Assembly: GCF_013410655.1 (NCBI RefSeq)
Contig: NZ_JACCFP010000001.1
Location: forward strand, 4,301,501-4,365,500
Direction: 5' to 3'
Source of the DNA: Nocardioides thalensis
GTDB lineage: Bacteria; Actinomycetota; Actinomycetes; Propionibacteriales; Nocardioidaceae
DNA length: 64,000 nucleotides
The notes below the pieces were generated by a model. That model had not been told where the DNA came from. It saw only the letters and a list, made by a program, of their open reading frames with translations, and did not search any database. Positions 14,617 to 23,195 of this stretch are shown piece by piece. How positions within the stretch are numbered: the stretch's first letter is position 1; the number at the start of each line of letters is the position of its first letter. The translations under genes and the position numbers were made by a program.

Positions 14617-16158
14617 ATGTCCTCCTCCCGGCTCGCCACGCGAGCCCTCGGCGTCTTCCTGGCGCCACTACTCGTGACCGCGGCGCTCGCCGCCGCTCCC
14701 CCTGGCGAAGCCGTCATCGGCCCCCAGGACGACACGTACTTCGCGCCGGCCTTCAGCGGACCGCACAACATTCCCGAAGCCATCGGCTCGTGTGGGGTCA
14801 GCCCCGCTTCGCCCGTCGAGATCCCGATCAACGTCGCCGGGCTTCCGTCCCAGCGCATCTCCGGCATTCGGGTCGAGGTCGGCCTGACGCACACGTACCA
14901 GGCGGACCTGAGGATGACTCTCACCGCGCCCGGTGGGGCGGCAGCCACCCTGCTGCCCGGATGCGCGGGCGACGGCGACAACCTGGGCGGCGTCTACGGC
15001 TGGGACGACACCGCGCCGACGTCCATGACGAACGCGAACCCGCCGACGGCCGGTACCTGGTACAAGCCGCAGGACAACATGGTCAACGCCTTCTCCGGCC
15101 TGACCCACCCCAACGGCATCTGGACGCTCCGGATCTGGGACCTCCTCGGTGGTGACACCGGCACCGCCGGGAACTTCTTCCGGCTGCAGATCGTGTTGGA
15201 CGACACCGACCCCAACACCTCCATCACCTCGGGTCCGGCCAACGGCTCGCCCGCGGGTCCCGTGGAGGTCCACTTCAACGGCACCGACAACGTCGGCATC
15301 GGAGCCTTCAACTGCAGCTTCGACGGAGGGCCGCTCACGGCGTGCACCTCGCCGTACACGACGAACGCCAGTCCCGGGTCGCACAGCCTGTCGGTCCAGG
15401 CAGTCGACACCTCGAGCAACACGGACCCGACGCCGGACCTCTACACCTGGGAAACGGCAGCCCCGCCGGACACCACCCCGCCCAACACCGCGATCACCGG
15501 CGGTCCGGCCGACGGTGACACGGTGAGCGTGCTGCCGTCGTACTCGTTCAACTCGCCGGACGACGACACGGCGACGTTCGAGTGCTCGCTCGACGGTGGG
15601 GCGTACGCCGCGTGCACCTCGCCGTACCAGGTCGCCGACGGTACGTCGGCCGCGGAGCACACGTTCGCGGTGCGCGCCAAGGACCCGGCAGGCAACGTCG
15701 ACCCGACGCCGTCGAGCCGGGACTTCACCTACGACCCGACGCCTCCGGACACCACCCCGCCGCAGACCAACATCATCGGCGGGCCGGAGAACGGCGCGGG
15801 CGTGAAGTCGCCGCCGACCTACCGGTTCTCCTCGCCCGACAGTGACGCCGACGGCTTCGTGTGCTCGATCGACGACAAGGCGTTCAAGCCGTGCACGACG
15901 CCGTTCACCGTGAGCGGGATCGCGCCCGGAAACCACAGCTTCGAGGTGTCCGCGGTGGACGAGGCCGGCAACGTCGACCCGACGCCGGCGCTGCGCACCT
16001 TCAAGCTGCGCGACCTGTGCGCGGAGGCCAAGGCCAAGCTCCGTCAGGCGCGGATCAAGCTGCGCGAGGCCATCGAGGACGGCGCCAGCAAGCGCAAGAT
16101 CCGGCGGCTGCGCGGCCAGGTGAACAAGTGGAAGGCCGAGGTCAGGGACCTCTGCTGA
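14617..16158 (+). CDS. Secreted P-domain protein with Ig-like repeats, paralogue 1
   Basis: This 513-residue exported protein has a signal peptide (about residues 1-36) and a P/Homo B-type jelly-roll domain (about 40-205, with DLRMTLTAPGG and NGIWTLRIWDLLGGDTG). Three Ig-like beta repeats of about 80 residues follow, each with paired Cys (FECSLDGGAYAACTSPY) and an ...AVRAKDPAGNVDPTP... ending. A conserved basic helical tail framed by Cys (RDLC...VRDLC) closes the protein. P domains normally accompany a subtilase, yet no protease domain is present. ATG 14617 has GAAGGGA upstream. A close paralogue follows. Confidence 0.8.
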   Translation: MSSSRLATRALGVFLAPLLVTAALAAAPPGEAVIGPQDDTYFAPAFSGPHNIPEAIGSCGVSPASPVEIPINVAGLPSQRISGIRVEVGLTHTYQADLRMTLTAPGGAAATLLPGCAGDGDNLGGVYGWDDTAPTSMTNANPPTAGTWYKPQDNMVNAFSGLTHPNGIWTLRIWDLLGGDTGTAGNFFRLQIVLDDTDPNTSITSGPANGSPAGPVEVHFNGTDNVGIGAFNCSFDGGPLTACTSPYTTNASPGSHSLSVQAVDTSSNTDPTPDLYTWETAAPPDTTPPNTAITGGPADGDTVSVLPSYSFNSPDDDTATFECSLDGGAYAACTSPYQVADGTSAAEHTFAVRAKDPAGNVDPTPSSRDFTYDPTPPDTTPPQTNIIGGPENGAGVKSPPTYRFSSPDSDADGFVCSIDDKAFKPCTTPFTVSGIAPGNHSFEVSAVDEAGNVDPTPALRTFKLRDLCAEAKAKLRQARIKLREAIEDGASKRKIRRLRGQVNKWKAEVRDLC

Positions 16159-16187
16159 CGACCACCGCTCGATCGGTCACCACAGGC

Positions 16188-16220
16188 GCGGCCCGTTGCA
16201 CCACCGGCGCGGCGGGCCGC
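16188..16220 (+). terminator. Hairpin after P-domain paralogue 1
   Basis: Arms GCGGCCCG and CGGGCCGC enclose 17 bases. The same arm sequence is reused in the hairpin after paralogue 2 (17860-17891), so gene and terminator seem to have been duplicated together. Confidence 0.6.
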
Positions 16221-16281
16221 GCTTCCGCCGTACGTCTCGGCGCGCGGCCCGGCCCCTGACGGCCTCATGCAAGGAAACCTT

Positions 16282-17838
16282 ATGAAGATCCCGACCACTG
16301 CGCGATCCGGGAGCCGACGGACGAGGCGGGCGCTGCTCGTCCTGTTGATCGGCATCCTCGGCACCACCCTGCTCCCTTCCGCGCCTGCCCACGCGGACAC
16401 GTTCACCGGGCCGTTCCCGGCCAACGCCGGCACGCTCGGCGCCATCCCCGACGGCCCCAACGCCACCTGCGGCGCCGCCTACGGTCGCCGCGACGTCACG
16501 ATCCCCGTCGCCGGCCTGCCGACCACCCGTCGGCTCACCGACGTCTTTGCCACGGTCAACCTCACCCACAGCTATGCGAGCGACGTGATCATCGACCTGG
16601 TGCCGCCGGGAAGCACCTATCCCACCGACGGCCAGCCCTACAGCCGCCTGTTCGGCACCCTGAACTGCACCCCGAACTCGGGAGCGGACTTCAACGGCTG
16701 GTACAGCTTCCAGACAGGCAGCGCCAGCCTCCCGGATGCCATCGCGGCTGCTGGCGGTGGTGTCATCCCACCCGGCTACTACGCGCCGCGGCAGCCGATG
16801 TCGACCTTCTCCAACATCTTCAACCCCAACGGCACGTGGAAGGTCATCGTCTGGGACTCCGACCAGGGAGGCACCGGCAGCGTCAACGGCGTCGAGCTGC
16901 GCTTCAAGCAGGACGTGACGGCGCCCAATGTGGTGATCAACAGCGGCCCGGCGAACGAGGCGACGGTCAACTCGAACCCGACCTACACCTTCTCGACCGG
17001 CGCGGACGACCTACTGCGGTTCGAGTGCTCCACCGACGGCGGCGGGTTCGTCCCGTGCACCAGCCCCCGAACCCTGAACCTGGGGCTCGGCGTCCACACG
17101 TTCCGCGTCCGCGCCGTCGACACGTCGGGCAACTTCAGCGTCCCGGTCCAGCGCCAGTACAACCAGGTCCCCGACCCGCCGCCGAACACCGAGATCACGT
17201 CCGGCCCGGCCGACGGCTCGACGGTCTCGAACCCGCCGAAGTTCGTGTTCGGGTCGCCGGACTCCGACATCCTCCGGTTCGAGTGCCGGCTGGACGGTGG
17301 GGGCTGGTCGACCTGCACGAGCCCGAGGTCGGAGCCCTCGACGGGACCGCACACGTTCGAGGTGCGGGCGGTCGACCTGGCGGGCCAGGTCGACGGGACG
17401 CCGGCAGCACGGTCCTACACCTACACACCGGACACGACGGCGCCGCAGACGCAGATCTCCAGCGGGCCGGCCGACGGCGCGCGGCTGAAGCAGCCGCCGT
17501 CCTACGGGTTCACCTCCCCGGACGCCGATGTCGCGGGCTTCGAGTGCTCGATCGACGACGGGGCCTACGAGCCGTGCGGCTCGCCGTTCCAGGTGGCCGT
17601 GCCCCCGGGCCCGCACACGTTCGCGGTGCGGGCGTACGACGAGGTGCCCAACACCGATGCGACGCCGGCCACCCGGTCGTTCGTGCTGCGTGACCTCTGC
17701 CAGGAGGCGCGGAACAAGCTCGCGGCGGCCAAGCTGCGGCTGCGCAACGCGATCGAGAACGACGCCGGACCGCAGAAGATCCGTCGCCTGCGCGCGGCGG
17801 TCCGCAGGGCGCGCAACGCGGTGGCCGACCTCTGCTGA
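16282..17838 (+). CDS. Secreted P-domain protein with Ig-like repeats, paralogue 2
   Basis: This 518-residue paralogue of the preceding gene has the same plan: signal peptide (about 1-42, cleaved after PAHA), P/Homo B jelly roll (about 43-215), and three Ig-like repeats (each with a FECS.DGG....CTSPR/SPF pair and an FRVRAVDTSGN-type end). It ends in a Cys-framed basic helical tail (RDLC...VADLC). ATG 16282 is preferred over one 15 bases upstream because AAGGAAA lies seven bases before it. The tail could be a cell-wall attachment or adhesion module; this is inference from conservation between the two proteins only. Confidence 0.8.
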   Translation: MKIPTTARSGSRRTRRALLVLLIGILGTTLLPSAPAHADTFTGPFPANAGTLGAIPDGPNATCGAAYGRRDVTIPVAGLPTTRRLTDVFATVNLTHSYASDVIIDLVPPGSTYPTDGQPYSRLFGTLNCTPNSGADFNGWYSFQTGSASLPDAIAAAGGGVIPPGYYAPRQPMSTFSNIFNPNGTWKVIVWDSDQGGTGSVNGVELRFKQDVTAPNVVINSGPANEATVNSNPTYTFSTGADDLLRFECSTDGGGFVPCTSPRTLNLGLGVHTFRVRAVDTSGNFSVPVQRQYNQVPDPPPNTEITSGPADGSTVSNPPKFVFGSPDSDILRFECRLDGGGWSTCTSPRSEPSTGPHTFEVRAVDLAGQVDGTPAARSYTYTPDTTAPQTQISSGPADGARLKQPPSYGFTSPDADVAGFECSIDDGAYEPCGSPFQVAVPPGPHTFAVRAYDEVPNTDATPATRSFVLRDLCQEARNKLAAAKLRLRNAIENDAGPQKIRRLRAAVRRARNAVADLC

Positions 17839-17859
17839 CCCGACCACGAGAGGAACGGG

Positions 17860-17891
17860 GCGGCCCGTCGCACCTCGGTGCGGCGGGCCGC
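17860..17891. terminator. Strong bidirectional hairpin between P-domain paralogue 2 and glmS
   Basis: Fourteen-base arms, GCGGCCCGTCGCAC and GTGCGGCGGGCCGC, pair with one mismatch around CTCG. It lies between convergent genes, ending four bases before the glmS stop. Confidence 0.75.
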
Positions 17892-17895
17892 GCCG

Positions 17896-19725
17896 TCACT
17901 CGACAGTGACCGACTTGGCCAGATTGCGGGGCTTGTCGATGTCGTGGCCCAGGTGCAGCGCCGCGTGGTAGGCCAGCAGCTGCAGCGGGATCGTCAGCAG
18001 GATCGGGTCGAGCTCGCGCTCGTTGGCCGGCACGACGATCCGCTCGCACGACAGCCCGCCGAGGTCGACCCCCTCGTGGGTGACGACGACCAGCGGCCCG
18101 CCGCGCGCGGCGATCTCGTGCAGTGCCGCGACGTTGCGCTCGACCAGCTCGTCGTCGGGGACGATCGCCACGGTGGGCACCTCCGGTGAGATCAGCGCCA
18201 GCGGCCCGTGCTTGAGCTCGGAGGTCTGGTAGGCCTCGGCGTGCCGGTAGCTGATCTCCTTGAACTTCTGGGCGCCCTCGCGCGCGACCGGGAACCCGCG
18301 CACGCGGCCGACGAAGAACAGGCTCTCCGCCTCGGCGAGCCGCTGCGCGGTGGTCGCGAGCTCGTCCTCCCCGGCCAGGATCTTGCCCACCTGGTCGGGC
18401 AGCGCCTGCAGCCCGGCGATCAGGCGGCGGCCGTCGGCGATGGAGAGGTCGCGCACCCGGCCGAGCTGGACGGCGAGCATCGCGAACGCCAGGAACGAGT
18501 TGGTGAGCGCCTTGGTCGACGCGACGGCGACCTCCGGACCGGCGTGCAGGTAGATGCCGCCGTCGACCTCGCGCGCGATCGCCGATCCCACCACGTTGAC
18601 GAGCCCGATGACGCGGCCGCCCTTGCGGCGTACCTCCTGGACGGCGAGCAGCGTGTCGATGGTCTCGCCGGACTGGCTGACCGCGACGTAGAGGGTGTCG
18701 GGGTCGACGATCGGGTTGCGGTAGCGGAACTCCGAGGCGGGCTCGGCGTCGGCGGGGACGCGCGCGAGGTCCTCGATGAGCGTGGCGCCCATCTGGCCGA
18801 CGTAGTACGCCGAGCCGCAGCCGAGGATCTTGACGCGGCGGATCGCCCGCAGCTCCCGGGCGTCGAGGTTGAGCCCGCCGAGGTGGCCGGTGCCGAACCG
18901 CTCGTCCAGCCGGCCGCTGATCACGCGCGCGGCCGCGGTGGGCTGCTCGAGCATCTCCTTGTGCATGAACGAGTCGTGCTCGCCGGCGTCGTAGGCGTCG
19001 GGGTCGACGTCGAGCTGCTTCGCGTGGCGCGGCGCGGCGGCCAGGCCGCTGGCGTCGAGGCGGTACGTCGTGAAGCCGCCTGCCGTGACGGTCGCCATCT
19101 CGCCGTCCTCGAGGTGGGCGACGGTCGTCGTGTGGCGGACGATCGCGGCGAGATCGCTGGCGACGTACATCTCCTTCTCGCCGACGCCGACCAGCAGCGG
19201 GCTGCCGTTGCGCGCCGCCACGACCTGGTCGGGGAAGTCGGCGTGCACGACGGCGAGCCCGTAGGTGCCCTGGACCCGGGCGAGCGCGTCGGCCACCTTG
19301 CGCTCGAGGGTGTCGGCCTCCGACCTCGCGATCAGGTGCGCGAGCACCTCGGTGTCGGTGTCCGAGGCGAGCTCGACCCCGGCGTCGGACAGCTCCTCGC
19401 GGAGCGCCCCCGCGTTGTCGATGATCCCGTTGTGGACGACGGCGACCCGGCCGTCGGAGTCGGTGTGCGGGTGGGCGTTGGTGTCATTGGCCGGGCCGTG
19501 GGTCGCCCACCGGGTGTGCCCGATGCCGACCTTGCCGCCGAAGCGCTTCGGCAGGCCGTCGACGAGGTCGCGCACCCGGCCGGCCCGCTTGTGGACGCGG
19601 ATGCCGGAGCTGCCGAGCACCGCCATCCCGGCGGAGTCGTAGCCGCGGTGCTCGAGCCGGGCGAGGCCCTCGCCGAGGAGGGGCGCTGCCTGCTGGGTGC
19701 CGATGTAGCCGACGATGCCGCACAT
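17896..19725 (-). CDS. glmS: Glutamine--fructose-6-phosphate aminotransferase (isomerizing)
   Basis: The 609-residue enzyme makes glucosamine-6-phosphate from fructose-6-phosphate and glutamine, the first step to UDP-GlcNAc for peptidoglycan. The N-terminal glutaminase begins MCGIVGYIG with nucleophile Cys2, followed by RGYDSAG and the HTRWATHG block. Two SIS domains follow (about 285-420 and 455-600), with SQSGETIDTL and STKALTNSF in the first. The C-terminus ends KSVTVE as in other GlmS. No glmS ribozyme-like structure is apparent upstream; a short conserved gene follows within the gap at 19735. Confidence 0.97.
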   Translation of the reverse strand: MCGIVGYIGTQQAAPLLGEGLARLEHRGYDSAGMAVLGSSGIRVHKRAGRVRDLVDGLPKRFGGKVGIGHTRWATHGPANDTNAHPHTDSDGRVAVVHNGIIDNAGALREELSDAGVELASDTDTEVLAHLIARSEADTLERKVADALARVQGTYGLAVVHADFPDQVVAARNGSPLLVGVGEKEMYVASDLAAIVRHTTTVAHLEDGEMATVTAGGFTTYRLDASGLAAAPRHAKQLDVDPDAYDAGEHDSFMHKEMLEQPTAAARVISGRLDERFGTGHLGGLNLDARELRAIRRVKILGCGSAYYVGQMGATLIEDLARVPADAEPASEFRYRNPIVDPDTLYVAVSQSGETIDTLLAVQEVRRKGGRVIGLVNVVGSAIAREVDGGIYLHAGPEVAVASTKALTNSFLAFAMLAVQLGRVRDLSIADGRRLIAGLQALPDQVGKILAGEDELATTAQRLAEAESLFFVGRVRGFPVAREGAQKFKEISYRHAEAYQTSELKHGPLALISPEVPTVAIVPDDELVERNVAALHEIAARGGPLVVVTHEGVDLGGLSCERIVVPANERELDPILLTIPLQLLAYHAALHLGHDIDKPRNLAKSVTVE

Positions 19726-19734
19726 GGGGGGTTC

Positions 19735-19998
19735 CTATCCGTAGACGATCCGGCGCAGCTGGCGCTCGGAGAGATCGGGTGCCGCGACGACGCGGGAGGC
19801 GAGCTCCTCGCGCAGGAGGCCGAAGATCTCGTCGTTCTTCGCGCCGTGCGTCTTGAGCTCGGCGTGCCGCCGGCGGACGTAGTCCTCGACCGGCTCGGCG
19901 TGGAACGCGACGACGTCCTCCACCACCCGGGTCGCCTCCGCGGCGCTCAGCCCGGTGCCGGCCATGACGTGCCGGAGGAGGCGGGGGTCGACGTTCAC
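19735..19998 (-). CDS. Small conserved actinobacterial protein upstream of glmS
   Basis: A GTG-started frame encodes 87 residues predicted to be largely helical, with an acidic/basic middle (VEDYVRRRHAELKTHGAKNDEIFGLLREELASR) and an end DLSERQLRRIVYG. I do not recognise a named family. It lies nine bases upstream of glmS on the same strand, which suggests co-transcription. GGAA lies close before the GTG; the longer frame upstream lacks coding character, and an ATG 12 codons in is an alternative start. Confidence 0.6.
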   Translation of the reverse strand: MNVDPRLLRHVMAGTGLSAAEATRVVEDVVAFHAEPVEDYVRRRHAELKTHGAKNDEIFGLLREELASRVVAAPDLSERQLRRIVYG

Positions 19999-20157
19999 CT
20001 TCCGATCATGCGGCCGCTGAGTCGCCTTCGGCAACTTCCTGCCCGATTTCGGGCAGATCGGGGTGGCTTCACGCCTCGGATTACTCTCCGGCGCTGGCCG
20101 AAGTGGAGGAAGAGCGGGGGATTTCGGCCGAATGCGCCCGCCGAGTGGGGGAAGTGG

Positions 20158-20181
20158 TATCTTGGTGAACGAAAGGTGAAC
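20158..20181 (+). promoter_or_regulatory. Promoter-like region with a direct repeat upstream of the 45-residue gene
   Basis: A -10-like TATCTT (20158-20163) is followed by two copies of GGTGAAC (20164-20170 and 20175-20181) with an 11-bp period, the spacing used by direct-repeat regulators such as OmpR- or SARP-type proteins. No good -35 is seen, so the promoter would depend on an activator or another sigma factor. Confidence 0.3.
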
Positions 20182-20193
20182 AGGAGGTGTCAC

Positions 20194-20331
20194 ATGCACG
20201 ACACGCAGATGTCCGGACGACTGGAGCTCCGCTGGGTCCCGGTGACCGACGAGCGCGGCCGCACCCACATGGAGGCCTGCTGGATCACGGTCGGCGACCA
20301 GGCCGCGCCCAGGATCAACGCCGCCGCCTGA
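20194..20331 (+). CDS. 45-residue conserved small protein
   Basis: The short gene has an excellent Shine-Dalgarno AGGAGGT seven bases before the ATG and a strong terminator 20 bases after the stop, so it is its own transcription unit. The peptide has a beta-rich middle, LELRWVPVTDERGRTHMEACWI, containing one Cys. I believe similar small proteins occur in related actinobacteria but I know of no function. The region has normal codon use. Confidence 0.65.
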   Translation: MHDTQMSGRLELRWVPVTDERGRTHMEACWITVGDQAAPRINAAA

Positions 20332-20352
20332 CCGGTCCCACCCGCACGTTCT

Positions 20353-20395
20353 CGACGACCCGCCCTCCCTCGGGAGGCGCGGGTCGTCGGCATTT
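20353..20395 (+). terminator. Intrinsic terminator of the 45-residue gene
   Basis: Arms CGACGACCCG and CGGGTCGTCG pair perfectly, with an inner CCTCCC/GGGAGG stem, and are followed by GCATTTC. This is the clearest intrinsic terminator of the window. Confidence 0.8.
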
Positions 20396-20470
20396 CCCGC
20401 CCGCTCCGGCTCCCCGGGAGAAATTCGGCCGGGACGGGAATGAATCGGGCCCGCCCCTCATTAGGAGTGG

Positions 20471-20486
20471 TTGAGGTTTCAATCAA
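20471..20486 (+). promoter_or_regulatory. MarR-like inverted repeat upstream of the YceI gene
   Basis: TTGAGGTTTCAATCAA has TTGA/TCAA half-sites and lies 33 bases before the YceI start in an AT-richer patch. Weak evidence; the sequence also resembles a REP end (GTGGTTGAGG). Confidence 0.25.
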
Positions 20487-20519
20487 ATCCGACTTCCCAC
20501 TCTCGAGGAGCTACCTGCC

Positions 20520-21077
20520 ATGACCGAGACCATCGCCGCCCTGACCGACATCTCCGGCGACTACACGCTCGACACCTCCCACAGCCGGCTCGGCTTCGTC
20601 GCCCGCCACGCGGTCGTGACCAAGGTCCGCGGCCAGTTCGCCGACTGGGAGGGCACGGCCCACATCGACGCCGCCAACCCGGCCGCCTCGTCGGTCAGCC
20701 TGACCATCCGTCCCGCCAGCGTCAGCACCGGCAGCGCCGACCGCGACGGCCACCTCCAGTCCGCAGACTTCTTCGACGTCGAGAAGCACCCCGAGTGGAC
20801 GTTCACCTCCACCGAGGTCTCCCGCGACGGCGACGACTGGACGATCACCGGCGACCTCACCATCAAGGGCATCACCAACCCGGTCACCATCGAGTTCGAG
20901 GAGAACGGCTCGGCGAAGGACCCGTTCGGCAACGTGCGCGTCGGCTTCGAGGGCTCGACCACCGTCAACCGCAAGGACTGGGGCCTGACCTGGAACGCCG
21001 CGCTCGAGACCGGCGGCGTCCTCGTGTCCGAGAAGATCAAGCTCGAGTTCGACATCTCCGCGATCAAGTCCGCCTGA
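20520..21077 (+). CDS. YceI family protein
   Basis: This 185-residue lipocalin-like protein has the family start GDYTLDTSHSRLGFVARHAVVTKVRGQF (about residues 14-40) and the late block FGNVRVGFEGSTTVNRKDWGLTWN. YceI proteins bind polyisoprenoids or other amphiphiles. There is no signal peptide, so this copy is cytoplasmic, as in many actinobacteria. GAGGAG (20505-20510) precedes the ATG. Confidence 0.9.
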   Translation: MTETIAALTDISGDYTLDTSHSRLGFVARHAVVTKVRGQFADWEGTAHIDAANPAASSVSLTIRPASVSTGSADRDGHLQSADFFDVEKHPEWTFTSTEVSRDGDDWTITGDLTIKGITNPVTIEFEENGSAKDPFGNVRVGFEGSTTVNRKDWGLTWNAALETGGVLVSEKIKLEFDISAIKSA

Positions 21078-21137
21078 TCGCGCTGGTTCGTCCTCGCGGC
21101 TGATTTCCCCGTTATTTCGGTCGCTCACGGCACCCGG

Positions 21138-22085
21138 GTGAGTCACACTCCCCGGGTGCCTGCGACTTCTGCCCCTGCTCTCCCGAGCGACCTCACCACC
21201 CGACCGCTGACGATCGACGACTCCCGCGCCGTCTGGGAGCTGATGGCTGCCCAGGAGCTCCACGACGTCGGCAGCGTCGAGATCGAGGAGGCCGACCTCG
21301 TCGGCGACTGGCAGCGTCCTTCCTGCGACCTGTCGGCCAGCTCGATCGCGGTGCTCGACGGCGACCTGATCGTCGCCTACGCCGAGCTCGACGGGAAGGA
21401 CCGGTACGACGCCGCCGTCCTCCCGTCCCACCGCGGCCGCGGCATCGGCACCTGGCTCGCCGCCTGGATCCGCGACCTGGCCGCCAGCCGCGGGTCGACG
21501 ATCGTGGGGATGCCCGTCCCGGAGGGCTCCGCGGGCGACGTACTGCTGGAGTCCCTCGGCTACCACGTGCGCTGGACCAGCTGGGTCCTGCGGCTCGACG
21601 AGGGCGAGCGGATCGCCGAGCGGCCGCTGCCCGAGGGCTACGCCCTCCGCGAGGCCACCGACGCCGACCGCGAGCAGGTCTGGACGGTCGTCGAGGACGC
21701 GTTCCTCGAGTGGTCGGACCGCGAGCGGCAGAGCCTCGAGGACTTCACCGCCCAGGTGTGGGACCGGCCCGGCTTCGAGCCGTGGCACCTCCAGGTGATC
21801 ACCGGCCCGGCCGGCGACGTCGCCGGCGTCGCGTTCGTGTGGAACACCGCCGGCGAGGACGGCGGCCCGAAGGACACCTACGTCGACCGGCTGGCCGTTG
21901 CCCGCGAGCACCGCAACCGCGGCCTCGCGCAGTCGCTGCTCGTCGCCGCGTTCGCCGCCGGCCGCGAGCACGGCGCCGTGACGTCGTCGCTGTCGACCGA
22001 CTCCCGGACCGGCGCGCTGTCGCTCTACGAGAAGGTCGGCATGAGGCCGTCCTCGACCTGGGTGCATCGCGCGATCAACCTCTGA
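21138..22085 (+). CDS. Two-domain GNAT acetyltransferase
   Basis: The 315-residue protein has two GNAT folds. The N-terminal one (about residues 20-155) has an acetyl-CoA loop HRGRGIGTWLAAW; the C-terminal one (about 165-315) has EHRNRGLAQSLLVAAFAAGREHG, followed by LYEKVGMRPSSTWVHR. The layout recalls mycothiol synthase, but the substrate motifs are not decisive and mshD is not assigned. Two GTG starts are possible (21138 and 21156); neither has a clear Shine-Dalgarno. It is followed 35 bases later by a Ser/Thr kinase gene. Confidence 0.8.
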   Translation: MSHTPRVPATSAPALPSDLTTRPLTIDDSRAVWELMAAQELHDVGSVEIEEADLVGDWQRPSCDLSASSIAVLDGDLIVAYAELDGKDRYDAAVLPSHRGRGIGTWLAAWIRDLAASRGSTIVGMPVPEGSAGDVLLESLGYHVRWTSWVLRLDEGERIAERPLPEGYALREATDADREQVWTVVEDAFLEWSDRERQSLEDFTAQVWDRPGFEPWHLQVITGPAGDVAGVAFVWNTAGEDGGPKDTYVDRLAVAREHRNRGLAQSLLVAAFAAGREHGAVTSSLSTDSRTGALSLYEKVGMRPSSTWVHRAINL

Positions 22086-22120
22086 CCCCGCGCCGCTCCG
22101 GGGTGGCTAGGCTCCCGGCC

Positions 22121-23185
22121 ATGGGTGAGGTCTTCGCCGGGCGCTTCGAGCTGATCGACCCGATCGCCTCGGGCGGGATGGGCACCGTCTGGCGGGTGCT
22201 CGACCACACCGACGGCCGGGTCAAGGCCGCGAAGATGCTGCGCCAGACCGACGCGGCGATGCTGCTGCGGTTCGTGCGCGAGCAGTCGATGCGGATCGAC
22301 CACACCCACGTGGTCACCCCGGAGTCGTGGGCCGGAGTCGACGACCGGGTGCTGTTCACGATGCCGCTCGTCCGCGGCGGCTCGGTGGCCGGGCTGATCA
22401 AGAAGTACGGCGCGCTGCCGCCCCGGTGGATCGGGCACCTGGTCGACCAGACGCTCCAGGCGCTGGAGGCGGTGCACGCGGCCGCGATCGTCCATCGCGA
22501 CGTGAAGCCGGGCAACCTGCTGCTCGAGCCCACGGGTCGCGGCACCCCGCACCTGCGGCTCACCGACTTCGGGATCGCGGTGCCCGCCGACGAGCCGCGC
22601 CTCACCCAGGTCGCGATGGTCATCGGCACGCCGGGCTACATGCCGCCCGAGCAGGTGGCCGGCGCGGATCCGGCGCCCAGCGCGGACATCTATGCCCTCG
22701 GCATGGTCACCCTCGAGATGCTCACCGGCCGGCGACCGCTGGCGGATCCCGCCGCCGGCGACGCCGCGCCGCCGCGCACCGGCGACCCGCGTCATGACCT
22801 GGTGGTCGACCTGATCGCGGCGGCGACGTCCTTCGACCCCGCGGCCCGGCCCGGCGCGACCGAGCTGCGCCGGCACGCGTCGTTGCGCGCGCTGCTCGCG
22901 CTGCCACCGGACCCGCACGACCCCGTCGAGGTGGTGGACGAGTACGGCGCGCTGCCGCCCCCGCCGAGCCTGGCGACGCAGGGCGGCACCGCGTCGACGA
23001 CCCGGCCGCCGTACCCCCCGCTGACCTCGGTCCTGCCGCCACCGCCGCCGACCCACGCCGTGCCGAACGGGACCATCGCCCAGGCGCCGACGTACCCGGC
23101 GGGCTCGAGCCGCTTGCCGGCGGTGGCGCTGATCGTCGCCGGCGTGTTGGGCCTGCTGGCCTCCGCCTGGCTGCTGCTCGGCTGA
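22121..23185 (+). CDS. Serine/threonine protein kinase with C-terminal membrane anchor
   Basis: This 354-residue Hanks-type kinase has a Gly loop ASGGMGTVW (about 16-24), the VAIK-type Lys in AAKML, HRDVKPGNLL, DFG, the GTPGYMPPEQ activation segment and the ADIYALGMVTLEMLTGRRP block. A Pro-rich linker (about 275-325) leads to one C-terminal membrane helix (about 334-353) with no extracellular sensor domain, unlike PknB. The neighbouring exported protein on the other strand ends 10 bases away. Targets are unknown. Confidence 0.9.
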   Translation: MGEVFAGRFELIDPIASGGMGTVWRVLDHTDGRVKAAKMLRQTDAAMLLRFVREQSMRIDHTHVVTPESWAGVDDRVLFTMPLVRGGSVAGLIKKYGALPPRWIGHLVDQTLQALEAVHAAAIVHRDVKPGNLLLEPTGRGTPHLRLTDFGIAVPADEPRLTQVAMVIGTPGYMPPEQVAGADPAPSADIYALGMVTLEMLTGRRPLADPAAGDAAPPRTGDPRHDLVVDLIAAATSFDPAARPGATELRRHASLRALLALPPDPHDPVEVVDEYGALPPPPSLATQGGTASTTRPPYPPLTSVLPPPPPTHAVPNGTIAQAPTYPAGSSRLPAVALIVAGVLGLLASAWLLLG

Positions 23186-23195
23186 GCGCTGCGGC

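Noticed and set aside
17860..19760. glmS ribozyme upstream of glmS
   Set aside because: The start is preceded by a short coding gene within nine bases and no ribozyme-like pseudoknot sequence is visible; the ribozyme is typical of Firmicutes.
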